Below, piece by piece: positions 24,121-31,047 of a stretch of DNA of 33,517 nt (position 1 is its first letter; each line of letters begins with the position of its first letter). The position numbers were made by a program, and so were the translations under genes. Source of the stretch: Planctomycetota bacterium (GTDB lineage: Bacteria; Planctomycetota; UBA1135; UBA2386). The stretch covers positions 1 through 33,517 of the forward strand of contig JACRLW010000061.1 of assembly GCA_016235155.1 (NCBI GenBank), written 5' to 3'. Below the pieces are notes generated by a model. It was not told the origin of the DNA. It saw nothing but the letters and a program-made list of their open reading frames with translations, and made no database searches.

Positions 24121-25281
24121 ATGTCCGCTCTGCGCGTCGCCTTCGCCGCCCTCCTCGCTCTTGCGACGCCGCGCGCTCAGGACCCCCCCGCCTTCGACTT
24201 CGACGCCGCGTGGCGCGAGGTGTGCACCGCGTTCCATGCCGCGTGCGACGAACACCAGGTCGTCGGCGGCAGCTTGTGGTTCGTCGCGGGTGATCGCGTG
24301 CTGGGCAAGGTCGCGCACGGCCACGCGGACAGGACCGCAGCACGCGCCGTCGACGACGACACGATCTTTCACTGGGCGAGCTGCACGAAGACGTTCACCG
24401 GCATCGCCGCGATGCAGCTCCGCGACCGCGGGCGACTCACGCTCGACGCGAGGATCGCCGACCTGCTGCCCGAACTGCGCGCGGTCCACGACCCCTTCGG
24501 CTCGCTGCACGAGATCACGATCCGCCACCTGCTCTCGCACTCCGCCGGCTTCCGCGGACCGACCTGGCCGTTCGGCGGCGACCAGCCCTGGCATCCTCAC
24601 GAGCCGACCGAGTGGAGCCAACTCGTCGCGATGATGCCCTACACGCAGCTCGAGTTCCGGCCGGGCTCGCGCTACTCGTACTCGAATCCCGGCATCGTCT
24701 TCGTCGGCCGCGTCATCGAGCAGCTCAGCGGCGACGACTGGGAGGTCTACGTCGACAAGAACCTGCTGCGCCCGCTCGGCATGACGCGCAGCTATTTCGA
24801 CGTCACGCCGTACCACCTCGCACGGCACCGCTCGCACAGCTATGAGCGCCGCGGCGCCGAGCTGACTGATCTGGGCAGCGACTTCGACACCGGGATCACG
24901 GTGAGCAACGGCGGCCTCAACGCGCCGCTCGGCGACATGGCGCGCTACCTCGCGTTCCTCCTCGGTGCGTCGCCGGTCGACTCCGACGAAGCGCAGGTGC
25001 TGCGCCGCGAGTCGCTTCACGAGATGTTCGCGCCGGTCCTGCCGGCCAATCCGCAGGGTACCGAACACATCGGGCTCTGCTTCTTCGTCCAGCAGCTCGA
25101 CGGCACCCCGGTCCTGACCCACACCGGCGGCCAGCGGGCCTTCGTGTCGTCCTTCTACGTGCACCCCGCGTCGGGGACCGGTGCCTTGGCCGCCTTCAAC
25201 ACCGGCAGCGCCGGTCCGGTGATGGCCGCAATGCGCCGCCTCTGCCTCGAGAAGCTCTCGAAACCCCGAACGAAGTCCTGA
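24121..25281 (+). CDS. Secreted serine hydrolase, beta-lactamase class C/DD-peptidase fold
   Basis: The protein has 386 residues and a short signal peptide (SALRVAFAALLALATPRAQ). The catalytic Ser-x-x-Lys is SCTK at 87-90 in WASCTKTFTGIA; the second motif Tyr-x-Asn is Y187-S188-N189 in RYSYSNPG; the third is HTGG at 334-337. The segment HLLSHSAGF is also typical of this family. Members include penicillin-binding-like peptidases, esterases and class C beta-lactamases, and the sequence alone does not tell which. It follows the 21504 gene by 40 bases but has its own TAGACT box. Likely action is on peptides or esters outside the cytoplasm. Confidence 0.92.
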   Translation: MSALRVAFAALLALATPRAQDPPAFDFDAAWREVCTAFHAACDEHQVVGGSLWFVAGDRVLGKVAHGHADRTAARAVDDDTIFHWASCTKTFTGIAAMQLRDRGRLTLDARIADLLPELRAVHDPFGSLHEITIRHLLSHSAGFRGPTWPFGGDQPWHPHEPTEWSQLVAMMPYTQLEFRPGSRYSYSNPGIVFVGRVIEQLSGDDWEVYVDKNLLRPLGMTRSYFDVTPYHLARHRSHSYERRGAELTDLGSDFDTGITVSNGGLNAPLGDMARYLAFLLGASPVDSDEAQVLRRESLHEMFAPVLPANPQGTEHIGLCFFVQQLDGTPVLTHTGGQRAFVSSFYVHPASGTGALAAFNTGSAGPVMAAMRRLCLEKLSKPRTKS

Positions 25282-25302
25282 TCTCTCGGCCCGGCGGTCC
25301 GA

Positions 25303-25347
25303 ACCGTCCGCAACATCTGCACCGTCTGAACCGTCTGAACCGTTGAG
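25303..25347. repeat. Five 9-base tandem repeat units
   Basis: Units ACCGTCCGC, AACATCTGC, ACCGTCTGA, ACCGTCTGA and ACCGTTGAG follow one another without gaps, two of them identical. They fill the first part of the 120-base gap between the serine hydrolase and the 25402 gene. The period is near one helical turn short, and a role as a regulator-binding array or simple tandem expansion is possible. Confidence 0.6.
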
Positions 25348-25361
25348 TCCGATCCCCGTTC

Positions 25362-25377
25362 GTCCGACGCTTCGGAC
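25362..25377. promoter_or_regulatory. Short inverted repeat upstream of 25402 gene
   Basis: GTCCGA and TCGGAC form a 6-bp stem with loop CGCT, starting 40 bases before the ATG at 25402. It may be an operator or a weak hairpin of the preceding gene; no T run follows. Confidence 0.3.
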
Positions 25378-25401
25378 CGATTGCCAGCCTTCGAACCCAA
25401 G

Positions 25402-27180
25402 ATGACTCCGCACCTCCCCCGCCGGTCCATGCTGACCGGACTCGTCGCCCTCGTGCTCGCGCTCGCGTCGGCCGCCGCGGCGAGCCAGACCGAGCCGAAG
25501 CGCTTCGGCACCATCCACAAGGACCAGGTCGATCTCGCCGTCGCCAGGCTGCGGCAGCGGATCGTCGACGGCGGCTTCGGCGACGGCTCGTGCCGCGAGA
25601 CCGCGATGGTCCTCTGCGCGCTAGGCCACAGTCATCGCTTCTATTCGCTGCAAGAGCCCTGGGTTCGCGCGGCGGTGCGGCGGCTCTTCAGCTTCCGCGA
25701 CAAGGATGGCGCGTTCGCCGACGCGGCCGTGGGCGCCGGCGATCGCATCGCGACGACGCGCTGGGTCGTCGACGCCCTGCGCGCCGTCGACCTCGACGGC
25801 GACTACGCGAGCGACGTGGGGACGAGCGAGCGCTGGCTCGCGCGCCAGTCGGCCGCGGAGGACGGCATGGAGGCCGTGGTCGCCGAGGTCCTGGCGAGGC
25901 ACGCGCGCGGCGACGGCGACCCGATCACGCAGGCCAGGTCGGCGAGCGAAGCGGTGAACGCCGCGCTCGCCGATCCCGACGCATCGAGCAGTGCTCTGGT
26001 CGTGCCGCTCGTGCAACTCGTCGCGTGCCAGTCCGCCGCGCGCGGTCTCGATCGCGCGCCGCAGGAATCCCCACAGGGTGACTGGAGCGAGGCGCAACAG
26101 AAGGCCGTCGACTTCCTGATGCAGCAACAGGCGGACGGCAGCTTCTTCGTGACGACCAAGCAGGGCCGCTTCCCCGATCTCGGCATCACGGCGCTCGCGC
26201 TCGCGGCGTTGCAGACCAAGCCGCAGGCCCAGCGGAGCCAGGCGGAGAAGCAGGTGATCGAACAGGGGCTGAAGGCCCTGTGCGCCGCGCAACAGGGCGA
26301 CGGCTCGATCGGCGAGCGCAACGCGAACTACACGACCTGTGCATCGATCCTCGCGCTCACCATGTCCCACCGCGACGCGCTCGCCCCGGTGATCGGCAAG
26401 GCCAGGGACTACGTGATCGCGATCCAGAACGTCGAGTCGCACGGCTACGCGCGCGGCGATCGCGACTACGGCTCGATCGGCTACGGCGGCAGCCAGCGCG
26501 GCGACCTCAGCAACACGCAGTTCGCCCTCGAAGCGCTGCGCGCCGCCGGTTTGCAGGCCGACCACGAGGCGATCCAGAAGGCGCTGGTCTTCCTGCAACG
26601 CACGCAGAACCTGCGCACCGTGAACGACTTCAAGGGCGTGGTGAAGGACGACGACGGCACGCGGATGACCGTCGTCGCGGGCGACGACGGCGGCTCGGCG
26701 TACTACCCCGGCAACTCGGCCGCGGGCTACGTCACGCTTCCGGACGGCACGAAGATCCCGCGCAGCTACGGCTCGATGACCTACGCCCTGCTCAAGAGCT
26801 ACACGATGGCCGGCATCCCGCCGACCGATCCGCGCGTCGCCGCCGCGGTGCGCTGGATCGAACTGAACTGGACGCTCGCGGAGAACCCGGGCGCCGGCGA
26901 AGACGCCGACGAGAAGCTCCGCCACCAGGGTCTCTTCTACTACTACATGGTCCTCGCCCAGGCGCTCGACGCCGCCGGCATCACGTCGCTGCGCGTCCCC
27001 GGGAAGGCAGGGACCGACGAAGCTCTCCCTGTCGACTGGAAGAAGGAACTGAGTGCGACCTTGCTCGCCGCACAGCGCGCGGACGGTTCCTGGCTCAACG
27101 AGCGGAACGGCCGCTGGTGGGAGGACCAGCCGGTGATCTGCACGATCTACGCCTTGCTCGCGCTCGCGCACACGCCATGA
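25402..27180 (+). CDS. Secreted squalene-cyclase/prenyltransferase repeat protein
   Basis: The protein has 592 residues with a signal peptide (LTGLVALVLALASAAAASQ). Alpha-alpha repeats of the terpenoid cyclase/prenyltransferase toroid type are seen, with QW-like motifs QQQADGSFF (about 239-247), AAQQGDGSIG (about 295-304) and AAQRADGSWL (about 556-565). SDTQFAL-type helices include LSNTQFALEALRAAGL, and GLFYYYMVLAQALDAAG is a segment often seen in secreted planctomycete members. The DxDD acid motif of squalene-hopene cyclase is absent, and export argues against hopanoid synthesis, so a binding or polymer-processing role is more likely. ATG at 25402 or 25429 could be the start. It overlaps the FAH-family gene by ATGA. 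Confidence 0.85.
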   Translation: MTPHLPRRSMLTGLVALVLALASAAAASQTEPKRFGTIHKDQVDLAVARLRQRIVDGGFGDGSCRETAMVLCALGHSHRFYSLQEPWVRAAVRRLFSFRDKDGAFADAAVGAGDRIATTRWVVDALRAVDLDGDYASDVGTSERWLARQSAAEDGMEAVVAEVLARHARGDGDPITQARSASEAVNAALADPDASSSALVVPLVQLVACQSAARGLDRAPQESPQGDWSEAQQKAVDFLMQQQADGSFFVTTKQGRFPDLGITALALAALQTKPQAQRSQAEKQVIEQGLKALCAAQQGDGSIGERNANYTTCASILALTMSHRDALAPVIGKARDYVIAIQNVESHGYARGDRDYGSIGYGGSQRGDLSNTQFALEALRAAGLQADHEAIQKALVFLQRTQNLRTVNDFKGVVKDDDGTRMTVVAGDDGGSAYYPGNSAAGYVTLPDGTKIPRSYGSMTYALLKSYTMAGIPPTDPRVAAAVRWIELNWTLAENPGAGEDADEKLRHQGLFYYYMVLAQALDAAGITSLRVPGKAGTDEALPVDWKKELSATLLAAQRADGSWLNERNGRWWEDQPVICTIYALLALAHTP

Positions 27181-28094
27181 CGAGCGGCACGCCGGCGCGC
27201 CCGCCGTCCGATCTCCTCCCCGCGGTTCCCGCCTGGTTCGCGCACCGCGCCGGCGACGAACGACGGCTCGGCGCGTTCCTTCCCGAGCGCGGATCTTGCG
27301 TCGACCTCGGCCCGCGCGACGAACTCGCGATGCTCGCCGGCGGCGGCCTCGATCGGGATGCGTTGCTTGCGCTCGCGTCGAGCGGCCGCCACCTGCCTCT
27401 CCCCGGCCTGCGCTTCGACGTCCCCGTGGCACGGCCCGGCAAGATCCTCTGCCTGGGCAAGAACTTCGCCGCGCACGCGCGCGAGTTCGGCGCGGAGGTC
27501 CCGGACGAACCGATCTTCTTCACGAAGCTGCCCGACACCTTCGTCCCGCACGAGGCGGACGTGGTGTTGCCGCACTGGGTCACGACGCGCATCGACCACG
27601 AGGTCGAGCTGTGCGTCGTGCTCGGCTTTCCCGATCCCTCGCGACGCGGCCGCCGCTACGTCCGCGCGGCGGACGCGATGGAACTCGTCGCGGGCTACAC
27701 GCTGCTGAACGACGTCACCGCGCGCACGATGCAGGGCGACGACCGCGGCAAGCAGCAGCCGTGGCTGCGCTGCAAGTCCTTCGACACCTTCTGCCCGATC
27801 GGTCCCTTCGTCGTGCCGCGCGGCGCTCTGCCCGAGCCGCTCGACCTCGCGCTCGACTGCTGGGTCGGCGACGCGCACCGGCAGTCGAGCCGCACCGCGT
27901 TCATGGTCGTCGACGTCCCCCACGCGATCGAGTACCTGAGCCGGCACACGACGCTGCGCTGTGGCGACCTGATCGCGATGGGCACGCCCGAGGGCGTCGG
28001 TCCGATCCAGCACGGCGACGAGATGGTCTGCACGCTGGAAGGCGTCGGGCTGCTGCGGAACCGCGTCGTACGCGAAGCGACTCCGCGCACGTGA
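27177..28094 (+). CDS. Fumarylacetoacetate hydrolase family protein
   Basis: The protein has 305 residues. Its C-terminal two-thirds is the FAH fold: GKILCLGKNFAAHARE (89-104), FFTKLPDTF (114-122), the metal ligands Glu142 and Glu144 in HEVELCVVLG and Asp179 in LLNDVTART, Lys200 in CKSFDTFCPIGPF, and the GTPEGVGPI loop. The family cleaves or decarboxylates 1,3-dicarbonyl compounds in catabolism of aromatic compounds; members include 2-keto-4-pentenoate hydratases, acylpyruvases and oxaloacetate decarboxylases. The ATG overlaps the stop of the squalene-cyclase-repeat gene. No signal peptide, so cytoplasmic. Substrate is not predictable from context. Confidence 0.92.
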   Translation: MTSGTPARPPSDLLPAVPAWFAHRAGDERRLGAFLPERGSCVDLGPRDELAMLAGGGLDRDALLALASSGRHLPLPGLRFDVPVARPGKILCLGKNFAAHAREFGAEVPDEPIFFTKLPDTFVPHEADVVLPHWVTTRIDHEVELCVVLGFPDPSRRGRRYVRAADAMELVAGYTLLNDVTARTMQGDDRGKQQPWLRCKSFDTFCPIGPFVVPRGALPEPLDLALDCWVGDAHRQSSRTAFMVVDVPHAIEYLSRHTTLRCGDLIAMGTPEGVGPIQHGDEMVCTLEGVGLLRNRVVREATPRT

Positions 28095-28103
28095 CGGGCG
28101 CGG

Positions 28104-28766
28104 TCAGAGCGAGAGCCCGCCGTCGATCGTCCAGACGTCGCCGGTGACGTACGCGCCGGCGTCGCCGAGCAGGAGATCGATCGCGCCGAGCAGGTCGTCG
28201 ACGGTTCCGGCGCGACCGAGCGGCACCTTCGGCGTCATGCGCTCCTGACTGGCGGCGTGGCTGTCCGGGTGGACGACCACGCCCGGCGCGATCACGTTGA
28301 CGGTGACGCCGTACGGCGCGACCTCCTTCGCGAGCGAACGCGCGAGCGAGGTCAACGCCGCCTTCGCCGCGAAGTAAGCCGGCGCGCGCGGCTTCGCCGT
28401 CCGGTCCTCCGCGCCCGCGGCGGAGAAGAAGATCACGCGCCCGCGACGCGCTTCGCACATCGCGGGGACGAGGGTCGTCGCGACGAGGAACGCGCTGGTG
28501 AGGTTGCTGTCGAGCAGACGCCGCCACGCCGCGTCGTCGGTCGAGAGCAGCGATCGCTCCTCGAAGTCGCCGACGCCGTGCACGATCGCGAACGGGGCGC
28601 CGTGCTGCCGGAGGAACGCGCCGGCAGCCGCGCGTACGCCATCGGGGTCGGTCACGTCGACGCCGTTCGCGCGTCGCGACCAGACCACGCAGCGGTCGCG
28701 GTGCCGCGCGACCACGCCGGCCCCGATGCCTCCCGATCCGCCGGTGACGAGGATGCGCCCGTTCAT
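28104..28766 (-). CDS. Short-chain dehydrogenase/reductase (SDR)
   Basis: The protein has 220 residues of the classical SDR type. It has the cofactor motif TGGSGGIG (8-15), Asn88 in DSNLTSAF, the catalytic Ser115 in IFFSAAGAED, and Tyr131/Lys135 in YFAAK. The ending GDVWTIDGGLSL is typical of FabG-like enzymes. It oxidises or reduces an alcohol/carbonyl with NAD(P)H; substrate unknown. It converges on the FAH-family gene with a 9-base gap and lies 31 bases downstream of the signal peptidase gene. A CACACT box lies eight bases before its ATG (28775-28780 on the minus strand), like the TAnnnT sites elsewhere but weaker. Confidence 0.93.
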   Translation of the reverse strand: MNGRILVTGGSGGIGAGVVARHRDRCVVWSRRANGVDVTDPDGVRAAAGAFLRQHGAPFAIVHGVGDFEERSLLSTDDAAWRRLLDSNLTSAFLVATTLVPAMCEARRGRVIFFSAAGAEDRTAKPRAPAYFAAKAALTSLARSLAKEVAPYGVTVNVIAPGVVVHPDSHAASQERMTPKVPLGRAGTVDDLLGAIDLLLGDAGAYVTGDVWTIDGGLSL

Positions 28767-28797
28767 GCGGGACCAGTGTGCCCGCCCGGCGCGGCGA

Positions 28798-29280
28798 TCA
28801 GAACACCGCGACCCGGTGGAAGGGCCAGAAGCGCGCGCGCACCGTCCCCCGCAACAGCCCGACCGGCACGAGCCCGAACTCCCGGCTGTCGCACGAGATC
28901 GGCCGGTTGTCGCCGAGCACGAAGACGTGGCCGGCGGGGACGATCAACGGCTCGAACTCCGCGTGGTCCGCGATCGGCGCGAAGCCCTGCTCGATCCGCC
29001 GGCCGTCGATCCACAGTTCCCCGTCGTGGAGCGCGACCACGTCGCCCGGCAGCGCCGCGACGCGCTTCACGTAGTCGACGCTGGGGTCACGCGGGTTGGC
29101 GAGGATCACGACGTCGAAGCGCGCGACGCCGGCGAGAGTCGGGCTCACGCGATCGACGACGAGACGGTCGCCGTCGCAGAGGCTCGGCTCCATCGAATGG
29201 CCGCGCACCACCGAGACCTGGACGACGAAGGCGTGCAACAGCGCGACGGCGGCGCAGGCGAGCAACGCGAAGCGCCGCAT
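28798..29280 (-). CDS. lepB: Signal peptidase I
   Basis: The protein has 160 residues from the ATG at 29280. It removes signal peptides from exported proteins at the outer face of the membrane. The N-terminal membrane anchor is ALLACAAVALLHAFVV; catalytic Ser29 lies in RGHSMEPSL, and general-base Lys72 in DYVKRVAALPGD; VLGDNRPISCDSREFG is the conserved box further on. A GTG at 29319 would add 13 residues (GTSSSTRRHGAS) and has a TAGGGC box just before it, so the longer form is possible. The short size matches simple bacterial type I peptidases. With so many exported proteins in this window, the gene fits well, though a second copy elsewhere is likely. Confidence 0.93.
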   Translation of the reverse strand: MRRFALLACAAVALLHAFVVQVSVVRGHSMEPSLCDGDRLVVDRVSPTLAGVARFDVVILANPRDPSVDYVKRVAALPGDVVALHDGELWIDGRRIEQGFAPIADHAEFEPLIVPAGHVFVLGDNRPISCDSREFGLVPVGLLRGTVRARFWPFHRVAVF

Positions 29281-29378
29281 CGAAGCACCGTGGCGCCGCG
29301 TCGAAGAGCTCGTTCCCACGCCCGGCCCTATCGGGCGAGGCGCGGACCGTGCTCCGCAGGGTCACCGTCGCGCCGGTG

Positions 29379-29762
29379 TCAGCGCGGCGTCGCGAGCGAG
29401 TACGCCCACAGCCCGGTGCCCGCCGCCGTGACGGCGACGAGGAGGAACGCCACCACGCACCCGAGGTGCACGCGGCGCCACTTCGCTCGCTTCCAGGTCA
29501 AGAGGCCGGTGCCGGCCACCGGGAGCACGAGCAGCGCGGCCGTCTTCGCGAAGACGAGATGGATGCCCATCTCGCGTTTCGGGAAGTCGACGGCGCGCAG
29601 CAAGGCCTCGGTCAGCAGAACGGTCACGGTCAGGAACGCGACGGTCGCGAGCGCGAGCGCCACGTGGAGCTTCCGCTTCCGGAGGAACCCGGTCCAAACC
29701 GTGGCGCCGAGCAGCGTGAGAGTGATCGAGAACGAGATCCAGAACGTCGTGACTGAGACCAT
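29379..29762 (-). CDS. Small four-TM membrane protein, DUF420-like
   Basis: The protein has 127 residues from the ATG at 29762. Four hydrophobic segments are visible: TFWISFSITLTLLGATVW, VALALATVAFLTVTVLLTEALL, LVFAKTAALLVLPVAGTGLL and LGCVVAFLLVAVTAAGTGLWAY. Histidines in KLHVA, GIHLV and RVHLG sit near the segment ends, as in DUF420 proteins linked to haem-copper oxidase assembly and in related haem-binding four-helix proteins. No respiratory genes are adjacent, so the function is uncertain. It is divergent from ribH, sharing a 122-base gap, and lies upstream of lepB on the same strand. Confidence 0.65.
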   Translation of the reverse strand: MVSVTTFWISFSITLTLLGATVWTGFLRKRKLHVALALATVAFLTVTVLLTEALLRAVDFPKREMGIHLVFAKTAALLVLPVAGTGLLTWKRAKWRRVHLGCVVAFLLVAVTAAGTGLWAYSLATPR

Positions 29763-29868
29763 GGGCGGGCGCGGGCATTGGATCGTCCGCCTACCGCGAG
29801 ACAAGGGCAGGTTCGAGGTCGCGCCGTGCACGACGTCGGTGTGCGCATTCCGCGCGCCGCTCGCCCCC

Positions 29869-29878
29869 GGTACAAGGT
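29869..29878 (+). promoter_or_regulatory. Candidate -10 element for ribH, near-leaderless
   Basis: GGTACAAGGT contains TACAAG at 29871-29876, eight bases before the ribH ATG. No FMN riboswitch or Shine-Dalgarno sequence was recognised in the 122-base gap. Confidence 0.3.
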
Positions 29879-29884
29879 CCCGCG

Positions 29885-30388
29885 ATGCAGGTTTCTTCAG
29901 CAGCCAAGGCACCGATCGACGGCAAGGGCCGGCGCATCGCGATCGTCGTCGCGCGCTTCAACCCCGAGATCACCGAGCGACTCGCCGAGGGTGCACGGCG
30001 GACCTTGCTCGCGGCCGGCGTCGCACCGGACGCCATCACTGTGTTGTCCGTGCCCGGCGCCTTCGAACTGCCGCTCGCGTGTCGCTGGGCAATCGAGAGC
30101 GGACGCTTCGACGCGATGGTCGCGCTCGGCGCCGTGATCCGCGGTGAGACCGACCACTACGACTACGTCTGCGGCGAGGCGTCGCGCGGCATCGCCGACA
30201 CGCAACTCGCCACCGGAGTCCCGATCGGTTTCGGACTCCTGACCTGCGACACGCCCGAACAGGCGCTCGCGCGCGCCGGCGGCAGTGCCGGAGACGGCAG
30301 TGCCGGAAACAAGGGCGAGGATGCGGCCCACGCGGCACTGGCGATGCTCGCGTTGCGCGACGCGCTGGACGGCAGCACCCGCCGCTGA
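29885..30388 (+). CDS. ribH: 6,7-dimethyl-8-ribityllumazine synthase
   Basis: The protein has 167 residues. It joins 5-amino-6-ribitylaminouracil and dihydroxybutanone phosphate to lumazine, the precursor of riboflavin. The conserved VARFNPEIT (22-30), VPGAFELP (56-63), GETDHYDYV (87-95, with catalytic His91) and RAGG...AGNKG are all seen. The loop before NKG has five extra residues made by a 15-base tandem duplication (30281-30310), between the phosphate-contact residues Arg130 and Lys143. Assembly into 5-mers or 60-mers is typical of the family. It is followed by nusB, a common gene order in bacteria, with a putative promoter region between them. Confidence 0.95.
   Translation: MQVSSAAKAPIDGKGRRIAIVVARFNPEITERLAEGARRTLLAAGVAPDAITVLSVPGAFELPLACRWAIESGRFDAMVALGAVIRGETDHYDYVCGEASRGIADTQLATGVPIGFGLLTCDTPEQALARAGGSAGDGSAGNKGEDAAHAALAMLALRDALDGSTRR
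30281..30310 (+). repeat. 15-base tandem duplication inside ribH
   Basis: GGCAGTGCCGGAGAC (30281-30295) is followed by GGCAGTGCCGGAAAC (30296-30310), differing at one base. The in-frame duplication encodes GSAGD then GSAGN, adding five residues to a conserved loop. Confidence 0.85.
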
Positions 30389-30389
30389 G

Positions 30390-30466
30390 CCGGTTGCGCG
30401 AGCCCCGTCCCGGGACTCTCCGCCCCACCGCCGGTTGCGCGGCGGGGCGCCGCGGCTACTCTCCGC
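30390..30466 (+). promoter_or_regulatory. Duplicated promoter-like element upstream of nusB
   Basis: CCGGTTGCGCG occurs at 30390-30400 and 30431-30441, and ACTCTCCGC at 30415-30423 and 30458-30466, so a two-part unit is repeated once. In the second copy TTGCGC (30435-30440) and TACTCT (30457-30462) are 16 bases apart, a workable -35/-10 pair. In the first copy TTGCGC and GACTCT are 14 apart, which is poor. The likely start of the nusB transcript is near 30469. Confidence 0.45.
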
Positions 30467-30500
30467 AGCCCGTTCTTTGCCGCACTCGAGCGACCCCACC

Positions 30501-31019
30501 ATGCGCCGACGGACCAAGGCTCGCGAAACCGCGATGCAGTTCCTCTACCAGGTCGATCTGCGCGGCGAGACCGTCTGGTCCGAGGTGGAGGACTTCCTCG
30601 ACCATGCGAGCAAGGACGGCGTCCTGCCCGACGCCGACGCGAAGGAGTTCGCTCGCCGCCTGATCCTCGGCACGAAGCGGCACCGCGAGGAGATCGACGC
30701 GCTGCTGAAGTCCGTCGCGCGCAACTGGGACCTGCGACGCATGGCGGCGGTCGATCGCAACATCCTGCGGATGTCGGCGTACGAGATGCTCTGGTGCAAG
30801 GACGTGCCGCCGAAGGTCGCGATCAACGAAGCGATCGAACTCGGCAAGCGCTTCTCGACGGCGAACTCCGGCGCCTTCGTCAACGGGATCCTCGATCGCA
30901 TCCGCATCGACAAGCTCGGCAACTCCGACAAGAAGCTCGACGACCGCCCGGCGAGCATCCCGGCTCCGGCGGACGCCGCAGCCCCCGCAGAGGCGGGCAA
31001 CGAAAGCGCTGGACAGTGA
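30501..31019 (+). CDS. nusB: Transcription antitermination factor NusB
   Basis: The protein has 172 residues. NusB binds boxA RNA with ribosomal protein S10 (NusE) and helps antitermination of rRNA operons. The all-helical NusB domain fills about 1-140: RRRTKARETAMQFLYQVDL, EFARRLILGTKRH, NWDLRRMAAVDRNILRMSAYE and INEAIELGKRFSTANSGAFVNGILD. The last ~28 residues (PASIPAPADAAAPAEAGNES) form an Ala/Pro-rich tail beyond the usual end. Position after ribH and before ftsY fits common synteny. A double promoter-like element lies just upstream. Confidence 0.95.
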   Translation: MRRRTKARETAMQFLYQVDLRGETVWSEVEDFLDHASKDGVLPDADAKEFARRLILGTKRHREEIDALLKSVARNWDLRRMAAVDRNILRMSAYEMLWCKDVPPKVAINEAIELGKRFSTANSGAFVNGILDRIRIDKLGNSDKKLDDRPASIPAPADAAAPAEAGNESAGQ

Positions 31020-31047
31020 TCGCGGGCGTCGGTGAAGTCGTCGCGCC

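Noticed and set aside
21420-24122. 900-codon minus-strand frame opposite the 21504 gene
   Set aside because: No signal peptide or motif; it mirrors the coding frame of the FG-GAP protein.
25303-25347. CRISPR array
   Set aside because: Units are 9 bases and gapless, with no spacers and no cas genes nearby.
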